Below are positions 25,935-37,740 of a stretch of DNA of 64,000 nt, piece by piece (positions within the stretch are counted from its first letter, which is position 1; the number at the start of each line of letters is the position of its first letter). Source of the DNA: Monarcha castaneiventris obscurior. Taxonomy: Eukaryota; Chordata; Aves; Passeriformes; Monarchidae. Both the position numbers and the translations under genes were made by a program. The notes beneath the pieces are model-generated. The model was not told where the DNA came from and ran no database searches. It saw nothing but the letters and a program-made list of their open reading frames with translations. Location of the stretch: positions 6,956,001 through 7,020,000 of the forward strand of contig JAMPIT010000379.1 of NCBI GenBank assembly GCA_026261815.1. Reading direction: 5' to 3'.

Positions 25935-28900
25935 GCTGGATTTAGACACACTACATAAAATCAGGATGGCTTTACAGAAAGTACTACGGTTCATGCACTG
26001 AAAACTGCACAAGTCTTAGACTGTGCTCAATAGCTGTAAGAATTCCATCATTCCCTCTGAAAGGAAAAAATAACACATTTTTTCGTAACTGGCAGAACTG
26101 TAGACATTTTCAGACATTTCTGAAAATGGTCATGACAAAAAGTTCGCTCCAGACTGATTATCATTTCAGTTTAAACCTGTTCTGCTGTTATATGGACATT
26201 AGGTATAGAAATACCAATTCAGTCTGACAACAAATAAAATCCTTATTTCAAAATTTTCATAACATGTATCTGATTCAGGTTTATTGTAGCTACAAATGTA
26301 GCTTACAAGTTTACAAGTATTTACGTGATGCCAGGATAAAACTGAATATTTGACTGAAATTATATTAGCTTAAAAATTCTACTCATTGAACTTCTTGCAT
26401 CATTTATAACTGTTATAATAAAGGGACAGCTCTTTTTAGAGAGTGTGACCTAACTAATGTGAATAGCTGTGATTTCTTTTAAAATGAGTAATGTGTCAAA
26501 CTCACCAATGGATCGCTTTTGTTTGTGCAAGAGGAAATGAAGGTGGACATTTCCATTAGCAAAAACCTATTAGATTGTCCAGGCTCCAAAATGTTACTCT
26601 TAGTCAATGGCTGTAAATAAATTCATCAAAAATAATGGAAAAGAATGCCTAGATGGGTCAAATAAGAAGTCTGGCGGTCTTTCAGTTAAGTTTTCCCAAG
26701 GACATAATAGAAATAAATCCCATTTTTGAAGTCTCAATGAGAAGCAGCAGCAGAATACCAAGTGTTCATCACAGGAGGAAAATACCTCCTATGAGATGAG
26801 TAATGTTGCTGGCAGAAGAGTATGTATTTGCTGAATTAGCTTCAATAAAGGAACATTTACATAAAATCATATTAATTGCAGGAGAGTGTATAAAATTTCT
26901 GCTTCTGCTGGATGCATCTGACAAAAAAATGGTTTGTGTAATGAAAATGTCTGTCGAAGTTGTTACTCAGTTTTGGAATCACAGTAATATTAGCCAAGTT
27001 CAGCTCAAATGTTTCAGTTTATACAAAGGACTTTGATGGAATTACAGTCTTGTTATGAACCATTAAGGGCACATTATTCCATATTTTTAATTGAAATGGC
27101 AAAAAGCTTACAGCTTGTCAGCATAAGAAAAACTAAACCTTACTTTTCTAATGCCTACAGAGAGCTATATTTCACTATCTTTCCTACTCCCTGGGTACTG
27201 CTGTTGTCAGTGATAGGCATTTCTGAAGTGTAAAACAAACACAGGAACACTTTGCTCCCCAGTACTCTCTGTTTCATTGTCTGAGTAATCCCCTGATGAC
27301 TCCACTACAGTCTAAGGGGACACATTGGATTGGTTTTGGAACTGGAGAACAGTCTTATGACTGGATTTGAAACCAAGAAAGTTTCATTTCTGTTGCTGTA
27401 ATACTGCCTGCGTACCTTTAATGTTGTGCTATATGTTTTCTAGAGATGTTTTTCAGGGTTTTTTGAGGCAGCTTCTGCAGTTGCTCTGAACATTGGCTTC
27501 ATTTATTAGAAAGTTCTTGCTAAAACACAGAAGAGTTATTTTCAGAAGCAAACAAAAACTGCAAGAAGGCAACGAGAAAATTTCATATAGTTCCTATGTA
27601 AATTTGACACTACAGAAGGTATCATCAACGCATGGGTGTGCAAAAATCACCCCAAACCTGTCCAAGTGGACTCTTTCTGCCCTCACCCATTTTGTCACAT
27701 TACAAAGCATTAGTTAAACCCTAAGCCACAATCAAAGAATTGATATGCAGGTGATAAGCAGATTTCTGATAGTACTCCACGTAAGGGTTTTTCCTGATTC
27801 AAACCAGAGTTATTCAATAATCTTATTTTAATTACCACTTGTAAAAGTTCACTGCTATATCTATGTTGCAAAAGGGCACTGGATAAGCTTTATATGATTG
27901 GTCCTGGCTCCTAAACTGGTAGCTGACAGAAGTGCTGCAACCAAACTGTTGGACAGGATAGTTTTGTGTTGTTCCCCGCACTTCTGGTTTCATGCTGTTG
28001 TTCATGATAGGAGACTGGTCAGAGGACACTTGCTGCTGGATACTTGCATTTTTATCCAGAAGAAAACAGGGCAATGGAAAAAGCAGGAGAAAGGTGAATA
28101 GATGGACCTCAGAGGAGGGATAATGCCCTCCTGGGTCTCATCCCAAAATTTAATCAGGATTCATCTAGTGCTTATTTCCAAGATTGGAGGCTAGGGTGTA
28201 TTTTCAAGTTAAATTGTTACCTACTGCATCAAAGTTTTCTCTGTCCTTTCTAAGTTACCAGATATTTCCTCTTTTTACAAAGGCACTACTATAACAATGT
28301 GTGCCTGAGATGCAATGGAGGTGCCCAACACCTGCATCTGTCCTTGGTTCTTCAGAGCAGAAACAGTTTGTAAATCAAAGGAAAATATCAAACACAATTG
28401 CTGGTCATGTTCTAAGCAGAGCTTCATCTCTACAGGGACTTTTTACTGAATACTCAGGAAGCAAAACTTCTTCAGCAGCTAGACTTTTTTTCTAGTCTTT
28501 CTTCTGTTTTGTACTCTGAATCCTCCTTTCCATGTCAATGATATTCCAGAATTTCAAGAGCTGTTCAGAAATACATTCACTTTAAGGATTAAATACTACA
28601 TATAATCAGTCTACTAAAAAGACCAAGTAAATCCAGTCCCATAGATCTGAAGACATTAGTTCCATGTTTCAGCAAAGTACTTTTCAGTACATATTTTTTG
28701 CTGTTTCTGCAACCAAATGTTCCAAATTAATGTACAGAAGGACATTCTCATAAGTTTAGCAGTATTATTAGTGTTAGCCAAATTAACAGACTAAAATTTA
28801 TGAATGAAATGCAAATAGAGGGTGTTACTATACACAATTTCCCTATATGTAAATGAAAATGGAGGCTGCATGGATGGCAAAGAAAAAGGAACAGGCATAA

Positions 28901-30376
28901 ATGGCCATCTAAATTCCAAATGCCTTACCTATTAAGGGAAACATCCTGTAATGTTTAGAATAATTGGGTTTGGTTTTAAAATTTAGATGGTAACAAGAAA
29001 TAATTTAGTATGACATTGATGACTATTCTGATAAATTTCAATGAATTTAAACATCTATATTTGAAATAAAGGCATCAATTGAAAATAGAAATTCTGTGTG
29101 TTCTAGGGGATCATCTTGCATTTATAAGGTCATCTGCTAAGTGTGCTATTCTGTATGTAACTGTGTATGTATATAATACCATTAATGCAACTTTAGCAGC
29201 ACAGTTCCATGCAAATAATAAGGAATGGTAATAATGGCATCAAGCTATACAAGGGGCATATTTGTTCATATTTCTTTTTCTGATTGTGATGAGTTTGATA
29301 TATCCATCAACATAAACATCACCATCTACCATGAAATACAAAGAATTTGAAAAAAAATTGAGATATATAATTGTTGCACTTCCCTTTGCAGATTATTATG
29401 GTTTTATACCCCATGATGTTCCCCTGGTGCAAAATACCAGTACAATCTTTTGAATCATTTTACTATTTGAGTAGTAGACGTTCAAAATTCTGATGGATTG
29501 GGGAGTATAAAGACTCATTCACTTTTAATTTCCCTAGTGCACCATCTTTAGCTTCCTATTTTTCAAACAGTATATTCAGGAAAGTTGCAAGGGCAGTAGA
29601 TAAAAACTGCCAGAAGCTACTGTAGGAAGGAGAGGACTGGTAAAATCTTTCCAAACAAGTCTGTAAGTTCTCAGAGTTATAATGGAGGATTACTAATCAG
29701 TGGGTAAATTACCAGCTTTTCAATAAAGTGTTATTTGCACAGTTCCTTTTTCTTCATTATCCTTGTTGATCCTTCTGTGGAAGTATTTAGTTTAAATCAT
29801 AGAGTACTGTCATCTTAGAAGACTAGTTTCTTCTTGCCAAGCAGTTTTAAACACCATACAGATATTATAATTTGAACAACCCAATATGTAGGGTGCCAAG
29901 AAAGACTAAATAGCTTTATAGGTCAGCTTCCTCCTGACTTGTGGCTAAAGACCCCTCAAGCTCAGTTTCCTACAGGCTTCCTTTGTATTCCTTCCCAACT
30001 GCAGCCACAAAGGGAGCATTCACTTCTCTGTCAAAATACTGAAAAGATTTAAATGTCATTACTACAAATGGAGATTTTTATTGAGGAAACCCATCTATTA
30101 GCCTGTCTCTCAGATGGTGCACAGCACATAGAAAGCCTTCATTATACACCTGTACATATCTTCATATACTTGTACTGAAAACATTTGTAGATTCAGGTCA
30201 TAAAACTGGGTAGTGTGTGAAGCAAAAGGCAGACTTTGACATAATGGCTCCTTAGTGCATTGCAGTACAACATTCCTGAGCAGGGTTACTACAAGTTTGT
30301 TTATGGATATTTGCTTGGGTTTTGCAATTATGTTCAAATGTTTGGTGCTAGAAGGAAAAAAACTTGAAGTGTATTA
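25935..30376. other. AT-rich non-coding DNA, no gene seen
   Basis: Frames of 64-85 codons occur in this stretch (for example 26803-27036 and 27009-27233, overlapping on the plus strand). None has a motif I recognise. No repeat family could be named. Confidence 0.55.
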
Positions 30377-30668
30377 TGGAATCGTAGAATGATAGAATGG
30401 TTTGGGTTGGGAGGGGCCTTAAAGATCATCTAGTTCCAGCTTTCTGCCATGGGCAGGGACACCTTCCACTAGACCAGGTTGCTCAAAGCCCCATCCAGCC
30501 TGGCCTTGACCCTTCCCAGTACAGGGCATTCACAGCTCCTCTGGGCAACTTGTTCCAGTGCCTCACCCTCACAATAAAGAATTTTTTCCTAGTATCTAGT
30601 CTTAATCCACACTCTTTCCATTTAAAACCATTCCCTCTTGTCCAATCTAGCACATCTAGCAGAATATT
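30377..30668 (-). mobile_element. CR1 LINE 3' end, 5'-truncated, minus strand
   Basis: Read on the plus strand, it starts with two degenerate octamers (atcgtagaatgatagaatgg), the complement of the CR1 tail. The diagnostic words ggtttgggttgggagggg, gaccaggttgctcaaagcc and ccatccagcctggcc follow. These match the 3' UTR and the last codons of CR1 ORF2 in reverse. The 98-codon plus-strand frame over it (30397-30693) is antisense to the element and not a gene. About 290 bp remain, so the copy is strongly 5'-truncated, as most CR1 copies are. Confidence 0.92.
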
Positions 30669-31309
30669 TTCTTTTGAGGAAGGAGTAGGTTAAAAATAAA
30701 CAATAAAGTGAATGTATACTTGTAATCAGTGACCATTATCTAGGGACGTTTCTCTGCCTCTTTTTTAATAAGTGTGACTTGTTTAAATTATTCCTGGTGC
30801 CTGAAGAATTAACTCTCCTTCGTCCCTTGGGGTAGTTTTCTTAAAAACCAGTCATTAATCACCCTCTGCCTTCAGTGACACAAGACCAGTGATCTGATGC
30901 TCCAATATTAATCCTTTGTTTTATAAAGAGTGAATTCACAGGTATTTTAAGTATAGTCATTTTACAGCAGGTTGATAAAATACAAAGTCTTCTTAGATAA
31001 AATTAATGCAAATTAAAAGACAAATGTAACCAACCATCTCTTAACTTCAAGTGTCTGTTGTTAATAAGAAAAGGTACTCGGTTAAATTTATTTTTAGTTG
31101 CGTCCTTTTGAAAAGAAGAAAAGAGAATGAAGACAGTGAAGGAAGAAAAGGAAGACTAGAGGGCAGTGAAGAAAAAAGAGTCTTAGAGAAATAGTTTATT
31201 TGGCAAATTAAATATTTGCATTGGTATGGAGCAGATTGTAGAACAGAAAATGCTGAAATCAAGATGATCAAAGACCGTTCATATACATCAAATAGTTGCA
31301 TCACAGAGC

Positions 31310-31400
31310 ATGACATTAGAAAAATTAGATTCATTGAGTCCCAAGGACAGATGGCACTGACAGATGAATACTGTACTTCCCTTGAAATGGAATGGCATAT
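31310..31400 (-). mobile_element. Possible very old CR1-type 3' remnant
   Basis: The words attcattgagtcccaagg and cagatggcactg resemble the reverse of old amniote CR1 3' ends ('ATTGAGTCCAAGG...'). The rest has decayed beyond recognition. This is a faint similarity only. Confidence 0.2.
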
Positions 31401-32525
31401 GACAAGACTGTGTTTGAATAATGCCACTGACTTTAATAAAGTTACTTAGTTTATGAGTTTAGGCCCTGGAGAACTATTTATGTCATATCTGAAAGAAAGT
31501 TAAGTATCTCAAAAAATAACTGAGGTACTTTGAGACTGAAGGCTGGCTAAGAAAATACCAGTAGTTGCTGAACATTTTGAAACAACAGAAAGAGAAGAAA
31601 AAATCAATAAAGCCTCAAATGAAAAGTGAAAAAAGAAATGAGGGGGTTATAATTTGCTGCAATAACTCTGACATCATGTTTTACACTTGAACTGATCTTT
31701 TTTTCTAAGCTACTCCAAAAAAGGATTCTCCATCCAGGCAGAGAACAGCAGTGAACAGCCGGTCTACAAATTGCTCTCTAAAAAAGTCACTTTTTCTTTT
31801 CCTATAACTTTCCTAAGTGGCCTGCAGCTAGAAAGCTGCTCCTCTTATTTCAGTCCAACTGTTTACCAGAAGCCTGAGACATTGCCAGTCCCTTCAGCAG
31901 AGTTGTGGCCAATGGGGTTGGGCACCCCCTGAGGCTGCCCTGTTTCCTTCTGTGGGACAGTTTGGCACAGTTTGTAGGTCTGGACATGACCTAAGAGAAG
32001 GGCTCTAGGGAGGTATTTGGGCAGGATCATGGTTTTGCAAGAAGAGACCTGTCTTTCTTCTGGACAGGAATTTGCATTGCAGCTCAATATTGCTCATGAC
32101 CCCTGTATACATGGAGGACCTTACTGGATGTTTTTCTAAAGATTTGTCCTAGAATTTGTATCTCTTTTACTTGCTTTTCTGAGTTTGTGTTCTGTGGTTT
32201 TTTAGGCATCAAGACCTGTGAGCAGAAGATGGAAAGGTAGGAGAGGCAAGAGTCACTGTACTGACCCGGGAGTCCACAGCTCATGCTTAAACAAATAGTG
32301 CAGTCAGGAGCAGAGAGATAGCTTTCAGCAGTGGCTCAGATCTTCCCAGGGGCCAGAGGATGCTGCAGTTCACTGCAACTCAAACAATTGCTGAGATGCC
32401 TGGGAGCAACAACTCACCTTTGAACACACAGTGAGGAGAAGAGTTGTGTAGAAGTCTTACCTGTTTTTTTCTGAGCCAGTTTTCTTTGAGAATTTCCAGG
32501 CTTTGTTCAACACTATTAGGCTTCC

Positions 32526-32540
32526 TTTTTTTTTTTTTTC
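32526..32540. repeat. Poly(T) run, 15 bases
   Basis: Fifteen consecutive T residues read directly from the sequence. Confidence 0.85.
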
Positions 32541-35500
32541 TGTTTAAGACCCTTTTTGGAGACATCACAGAGAGAAATAATTCTAGCTACAACGACTCCA
32601 AAACTGTGGGGTTTTCAGGGTCCTGCTCCAAAAAGCTCAGGAGTCCAGTGAGAGAAAGGGCTCTGTAATTTGAAAACAGGTCAGAACTGTGGACCTCAGC
32701 AAAATGAATCTTGTCCAAAACTGCTTGTGCCTCCAGTGAAAGGGATAACATGAACTCATCGAGGTTTCCCACCCTACAGAAAGTGTAATTTGTAAGGCAA
32801 AAGCAGATGGCTTTGTGGTTTCCTAAGCTGTTTGGCATTCCAAGTTTCATGTGCTGTATAAGTATCTTGAACTCCAGTATCACTTACAGATTTGAAGTGC
32901 AAAATGAAATCATTATTTTGTCCATGCATTATGCAATTAAAACACTTTTTTCAGCATGCTTTGTGTTCACAGGAATAGGGACAGTGGTGATAAAGCAAGT
33001 AAGAATATTCCTTTTCCAGCAGAATTCTTTTGGTCTCTGGGCTTCTGTTATCTTGTCAGCAGGAATGCCAAAGAGAAGTGAAATCTCTATTTTATGCAAG
33101 ACATTCTTATAATATTTCTGTATCAAATTTAATTTTAGGATTCTGACATTTTTATGCTTAAACAATTTTTCAAGCTTGGTACCTTAAGATTTTTAATCTT
33201 ATTCCATGCAGATTCAAAGAATTTAATATCATTTCTGGAAAGGGATACTGATGAGTGCAGTCATTTTGCTCTAGATTTTTATGATGTAATTATTAAACAG
33301 AAGTAATTTTACATCATAGGAACTCTGAGAAAATTAATTCATAACAGTTGCATCCTGGACTCAAAGTTATGCTATTTTATGTTACAAAATAAAATGCTAA
33401 CACTTTTTTCGAAAATTTTAATTACAAGAGCAGACAGTGAATTCCAAACTAGCTTTAATTTTAAAAGAATAAAGAAGGATGTTTTCTGTGATGCAGAGAT
33501 CACAACAAGTTGTAATTGATAAACTTTACTCTTCTAAACTTTCCGTAAGCACTGAAGGACATCTGAAGTAGCCAGAAATATCTTTCCTAACACTGCTTCT
33601 TTTCCTTCTGCCCATCTGTTTGGTTGGTAGACCTTTCAGTGGAAAACTTCTGCAATTTCTTAGGGAAACGCAGGCTTCTTTATGCTTCTGATGAAACCAT
33701 TATTTCTAACTATTCTAGAATTATTTCCAGAATAACCCTGTTATTTCTATTTACTTGGTTCTCTGTAATTTTTTTGTACATGATGAGTCATATATCTTTA
33801 TTTATTATTCTAGTGGTTTCTGCATTAGCAGGCAAATAAAAGATTTGGTTTAAAAACCCCAGCAAAACTCTAAATTACATTTAGTAATTTTTCTTACTAG
33901 AAATCTAAATTTTTATTTGCTGTGCATACAGTGTTGCCCGTGGTGGGATTAGGAGGATTTTTTTATGCTAAGTGGAAACTTTTTTAATGAGAATGTAAGT
34001 GGACACACTCCTCTTCATGAAATAAAAAAAATGGAGGAGCAAGTCTCTAAGAACCACAGAATATGATTTGAATGGAAATAAACACTGCTGCACAACCACA
34101 TCTCCTTTTTCTTGAATGAAAACAGGGGAAGCTACTTTTGAAAATGACCTCAAAGAAATCAAACAGTACAAAACAGGGGCAGTGTTTCAGCTGGCATTCA
34201 CCTATGCCATTTATTAGTTCACTCCCAACATGTCTATATAGGCAGCTTAGTCTACTCATGAACTCCAAAAAAAGGAATTCACCTGCTGCATGTCTTCTGA
34301 GGAGTCCTGGGTTATGTCATAGTCTGGGAAAGTCTGTAAAAGTCCTTGCAGATATTTCTTTCAATTAATTCTTTTCAGTTTTTTTTAATAAATATTTTAG
34401 TGGATTCAATCTCATCTACTTGTAAAAAGCATCCATCTAGATTTACCAGCAATTCATATTGAGATAGAAAAGAAGAGAGATGGCAAATGTGTTTTTAACA
34501 CAAGGGTATCATGAGATGTCTGGACAGGGAAAAAGTAGGATGTAACATCTGGACACAGATTTTTCTTGTACCATGTCACTCCTCAGCTGCATGAGGATGT
34601 ATGGGTGAAGATGTAGCCAGTATTATCACTTTAGTAGCCCAAAACAAACAACAAAGTTTGTCTTCAAGTATTTGTTGCACCTCCATCTCTTTTGTTGGGA
34701 AGGAATACTCTGTGTCACATTTCTAGGTTTAACTCTACTAGTGACATACTGACTCTTGCTGTCTTAGCTCTGCTGATAAAATGATCCACAAAAGTGCTAT
34801 ACAGTTAGTGTTTCTACACTAGCAGATTGCTTTTTATCCACTGTAAAATGGCAAAACATAATTATATATAAAGAAGAAAACAGAACACTTCCATACTTGG
34901 TAGTCGCTTTCCTCCTCCTCCCCCTGCAGACCTGCAGACACTGTTGGCAGTCAGTTCAACATAAAACCTCCTTTGGTGTCACTATTTGCACTTTCACAAT
35001 AAGTGGTAAATGTTCTTAAAGGACTGCTATTCTCTTTTACAAGCTTCAGATTGCTTAGCCATAATAAAAAGCAAAAGAAAAGAAATATTTGGAATGTAAA
35101 AAGTTTTCTTGCTGCAGTTGTGTAACATAAAATCTCTTTTGCAAATAGAAAACAAATTTAATGTGAACATGAAGCTCCCTCATCTAGAAAGTTGCTAATT
35201 CTCAGCCTAGAAACCTTTGCTGTTTGCTAGGCCTTTATTAAATACTTAAATATGTATCTTTCTCAGCCGTATTCATAGATCCATTATGGGATTTTGAGGG
35301 AATATTTTTCCCCATGAGAAAACATTTTTGGTATTTTAAAATTCAGTATTTATGTATAATAGATCTGGGATCCAAAGACTAAGGAGCTGTCTATTTCTAC
35401 CACTATAATGGTAGCATATTTCTGCTATTTTATGCTTACGGAAAGACTCCTATGTGATACGTTTAATCTTACTGACCTTTGATTCTTATTTTAAAGTTAA

Positions 35501-35654
35501 TTTTAGTAGCCTAATGCAAATGTCATAGCAATGCAGGTGTTTACATGGTAGTAGTGATTCACATGTTGCTATGTCAACTGACAATATCAGTGCCTGGTCT
35601 CTGATACATTTTTGTTGTTGCTTTGTTGGTTTTATTTGGTGGTTTCCTTTTTTC

Positions 35655-35672
35655 TTTTTTTTTTTTTTTTTT
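35655..35672. repeat. Poly(T) run, 18 bases
   Basis: Eighteen consecutive T residues, preceded by a T-rich lead-in from 35648. There is no TTTATT just downstream, so a minus-strand processed retrocopy is not supported. Confidence 0.85.
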
Positions 35673-37458
35673 GATTAGTACTAGGGCTAGTTCTGTAAAT
35701 ACTTTGACTGTCCCTAAAATTGTCAGTGTTGGTTTCTTCCAAACCAATCCTTGCAGGATCCCTGTGGGAGATGTTTGGCGAAGGTACAGGAGTTAGGGAC
35801 GGTTTTTTATATGACAGACTAAATTCTATCACATCAAAAGTATATGTTCAGAAGAACTGAGGCATAACTTAGCTTTTCTTACTTGTTTTCCTAGTGAATG
35901 TTGGGAATTGGATTTGGGAAATATTCAGGGACATGCTATACAGGAAACAGTGGCTGGGAAAGAGGCATAGGTAAGTAATTTCTTTGCATAGGCAAATCTT
36001 AATACTGTGCAGGAGAAATTTGTTACATTTGTGCCAGTTTGTCATGGGAAATACAGGGGATTGTGGTTAAAAATGCTAATTTTGATTAAAGAAGGCAGAT
36101 CTTCCTAGATTTCCAGTCTCAGTGGAAAAGCTGCTTTTTAAAGTCTAAGCAAAAGCAGCTGGAGCTCAGACTCTCAGAGGTGTCTAGGAAGATGTTGAAC
36201 CCTGTCTGCAGACTGCAGCCCACATGCTCCTCCACAAGAAAAAAACAGTTTTTATGAGTATCCCTTTCAATGTTTAGTTATACATTGCTCCTCTCACAGA
36301 GCAGCAAAGATCATGAAACAAGCTTCAGTCTGCACCAGAGACTTGCTAATAATTCTGAAACTGTGATGCTTAACATGCCTGCCATTCCTGATAAACTTTG
36401 TGCTAGCTATGGTAGCTAATGACTCCAACACCTGTGACCTCCTCAGTTACATGCAGCTACTCAGGCTGAAGCTTGTGTGTGAATGGATTGTACATTTCCT
36501 TGGGTGTAGGTTTGAGTTTAAGCCAGGAAAAAAAGATGTAAGAGAAAATGATCTTCCACTGACTGGGTGGAAGGAAAAAATACTCGGGGAGCTCTTGCTT
36601 ATGAAGACATGTTATCTTCTGAATAAAGTGAGAAAAAACAGCAAAAAGTTTTTCAATTTTTTTTTTGGGTTTTTTTCTCAAAATAGGAAGCAATTAATCT
36701 TTTAAAGTATATTTCAAATGAAAGCTTATATAAAAAAATGCATGACTCTAATTTGGCAAATGATATTTCTCAAGCATAACAAAGTAGCACAAAAATTAAT
36801 CCTACATTTGTTTTGAGTTAATAGGTTTGCAAAGCAAATGAGTGATTTGGCAATGAAACAAGATTATCTGAATATGCATTTCAAGAAAGCAATTTTTGTT
36901 GTCAGACTTATCTCCTCAAACTAAAGTCTTAATTTCTGTAGCATTTCAACTGCTCTGGTAGACATGGTACCTTAATGCTTCATTGTTAAGGTGATAAAAT
37001 GGTCTCTGCTCTTCATTCACCTCATACATGCATTGTGTGAAATCTGATAGATGATAAATTTTATGGTCTCAATTGTTTTACAGACAAGTGCTAATGAAAT
37101 TAAAGTCTCTATTCAGATGAACTGTGTACCATAAGAAAAAGTCCTTCCTCTGTTTTAAACTGTATCAATATTATTTTTTTTGCTTTAATATCCGTATTAT
37201 GAAAGATGAAAACAACTAGTCATTGCAGAATTTCTCTATGCCACACAAAGTTACTGTATGATATTTCCCTGACTTCTGTCTCTTCTCAGCTGAAACATCT
37301 TGCTTTGTTTCATTGCTACTATTATGGGAGGCATATAATAATCTCTGCTGTTAATCCTGAAAATTTAAAATGCTTTCTGGCAATGAGGGGAATCAGCAAA
37401 GCAGACCCTGTTTGAAATATTTCTATGAATTGATTTATTCAGGTTGTTCTCTGGAAGA
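35673..37458. other. AT-rich non-coding DNA, no gene seen
   Basis: Frames at 36400-36705 (plus) and 36457-36693 (minus) overlap on opposite strands and show no domain. Nothing else was identified. Confidence 0.55.
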
Positions 37459-37740
37459 AATCATAGAATCATAGAATGGTCTGGGTTGGGATGGACATTA
37501 AAGGACATCTACTTCCAACTTCCTGCCATGGACAGGGACACCTTCCCCTAGACCAGGTTGCTCAAAGCCCCATCCAACCTGTTGTTGAACACTCCCAGGG
37601 ACAAGGCATTCACAGTTCTTCTGGGCAACCTGTTCCAAGGTCTCACCACCATCACAGTAAATAATGTATTCTTAATATCCAATCTAAACCTACTCTTTTT
37701 TAGTTTGAAGCCATTTACAATAATTATAGTTTTGTCATGC
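37459..37740 (-). mobile_element. CR1 LINE 3' end, 5'-truncated, minus strand
   Basis: On the plus strand it opens with two octamers (aatcatagaatcatagaa), the complement of the CR1 tail. The words ggtctgggttgggatgg, gaccaggttgctcaaagcc and gggcaacctgttcc follow and mirror the copy at 30377-30668 position by position for about 250 bp. Similarity fades near tttgtcatgc at about 37740. It is a second, independent, 5'-truncated insertion. The overlapping short frames on both strands are products of CR1 sequence and not genes. Confidence 0.92.

Larger units (their letters stand above)
30669..35654. other. AT-rich non-coding DNA, no gene seen
   Basis: This stretch holds the longest open frame of the window (31047-31427, minus, 126 codons). 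It is rich in Leu, Ser and Phe because its strand complements a purine-rich tract at about 31108-31180, and I do not consider it coding. Overlapping frames near 32587-33165 on both strands cancel as evidence. A poly(T) run is at 32526-32540. No promoter or RNA gene was found. Confidence 0.55.

Noticed and set aside
30397..30693. 98-codon plus-strand frame, similar to the frame at 37476-37664
   Set aside because: The similarity is real but arises because both lie antisense over CR1 3' ends; it is not a gene family.
31047..31427. Longest open frame of the window (126 codons, minus strand)
   Set aside because: It is rich in Leu, Ser and Phe because it runs opposite a purine-rich tract, has no recognisable domain, and overlaps a frame on the other strand.
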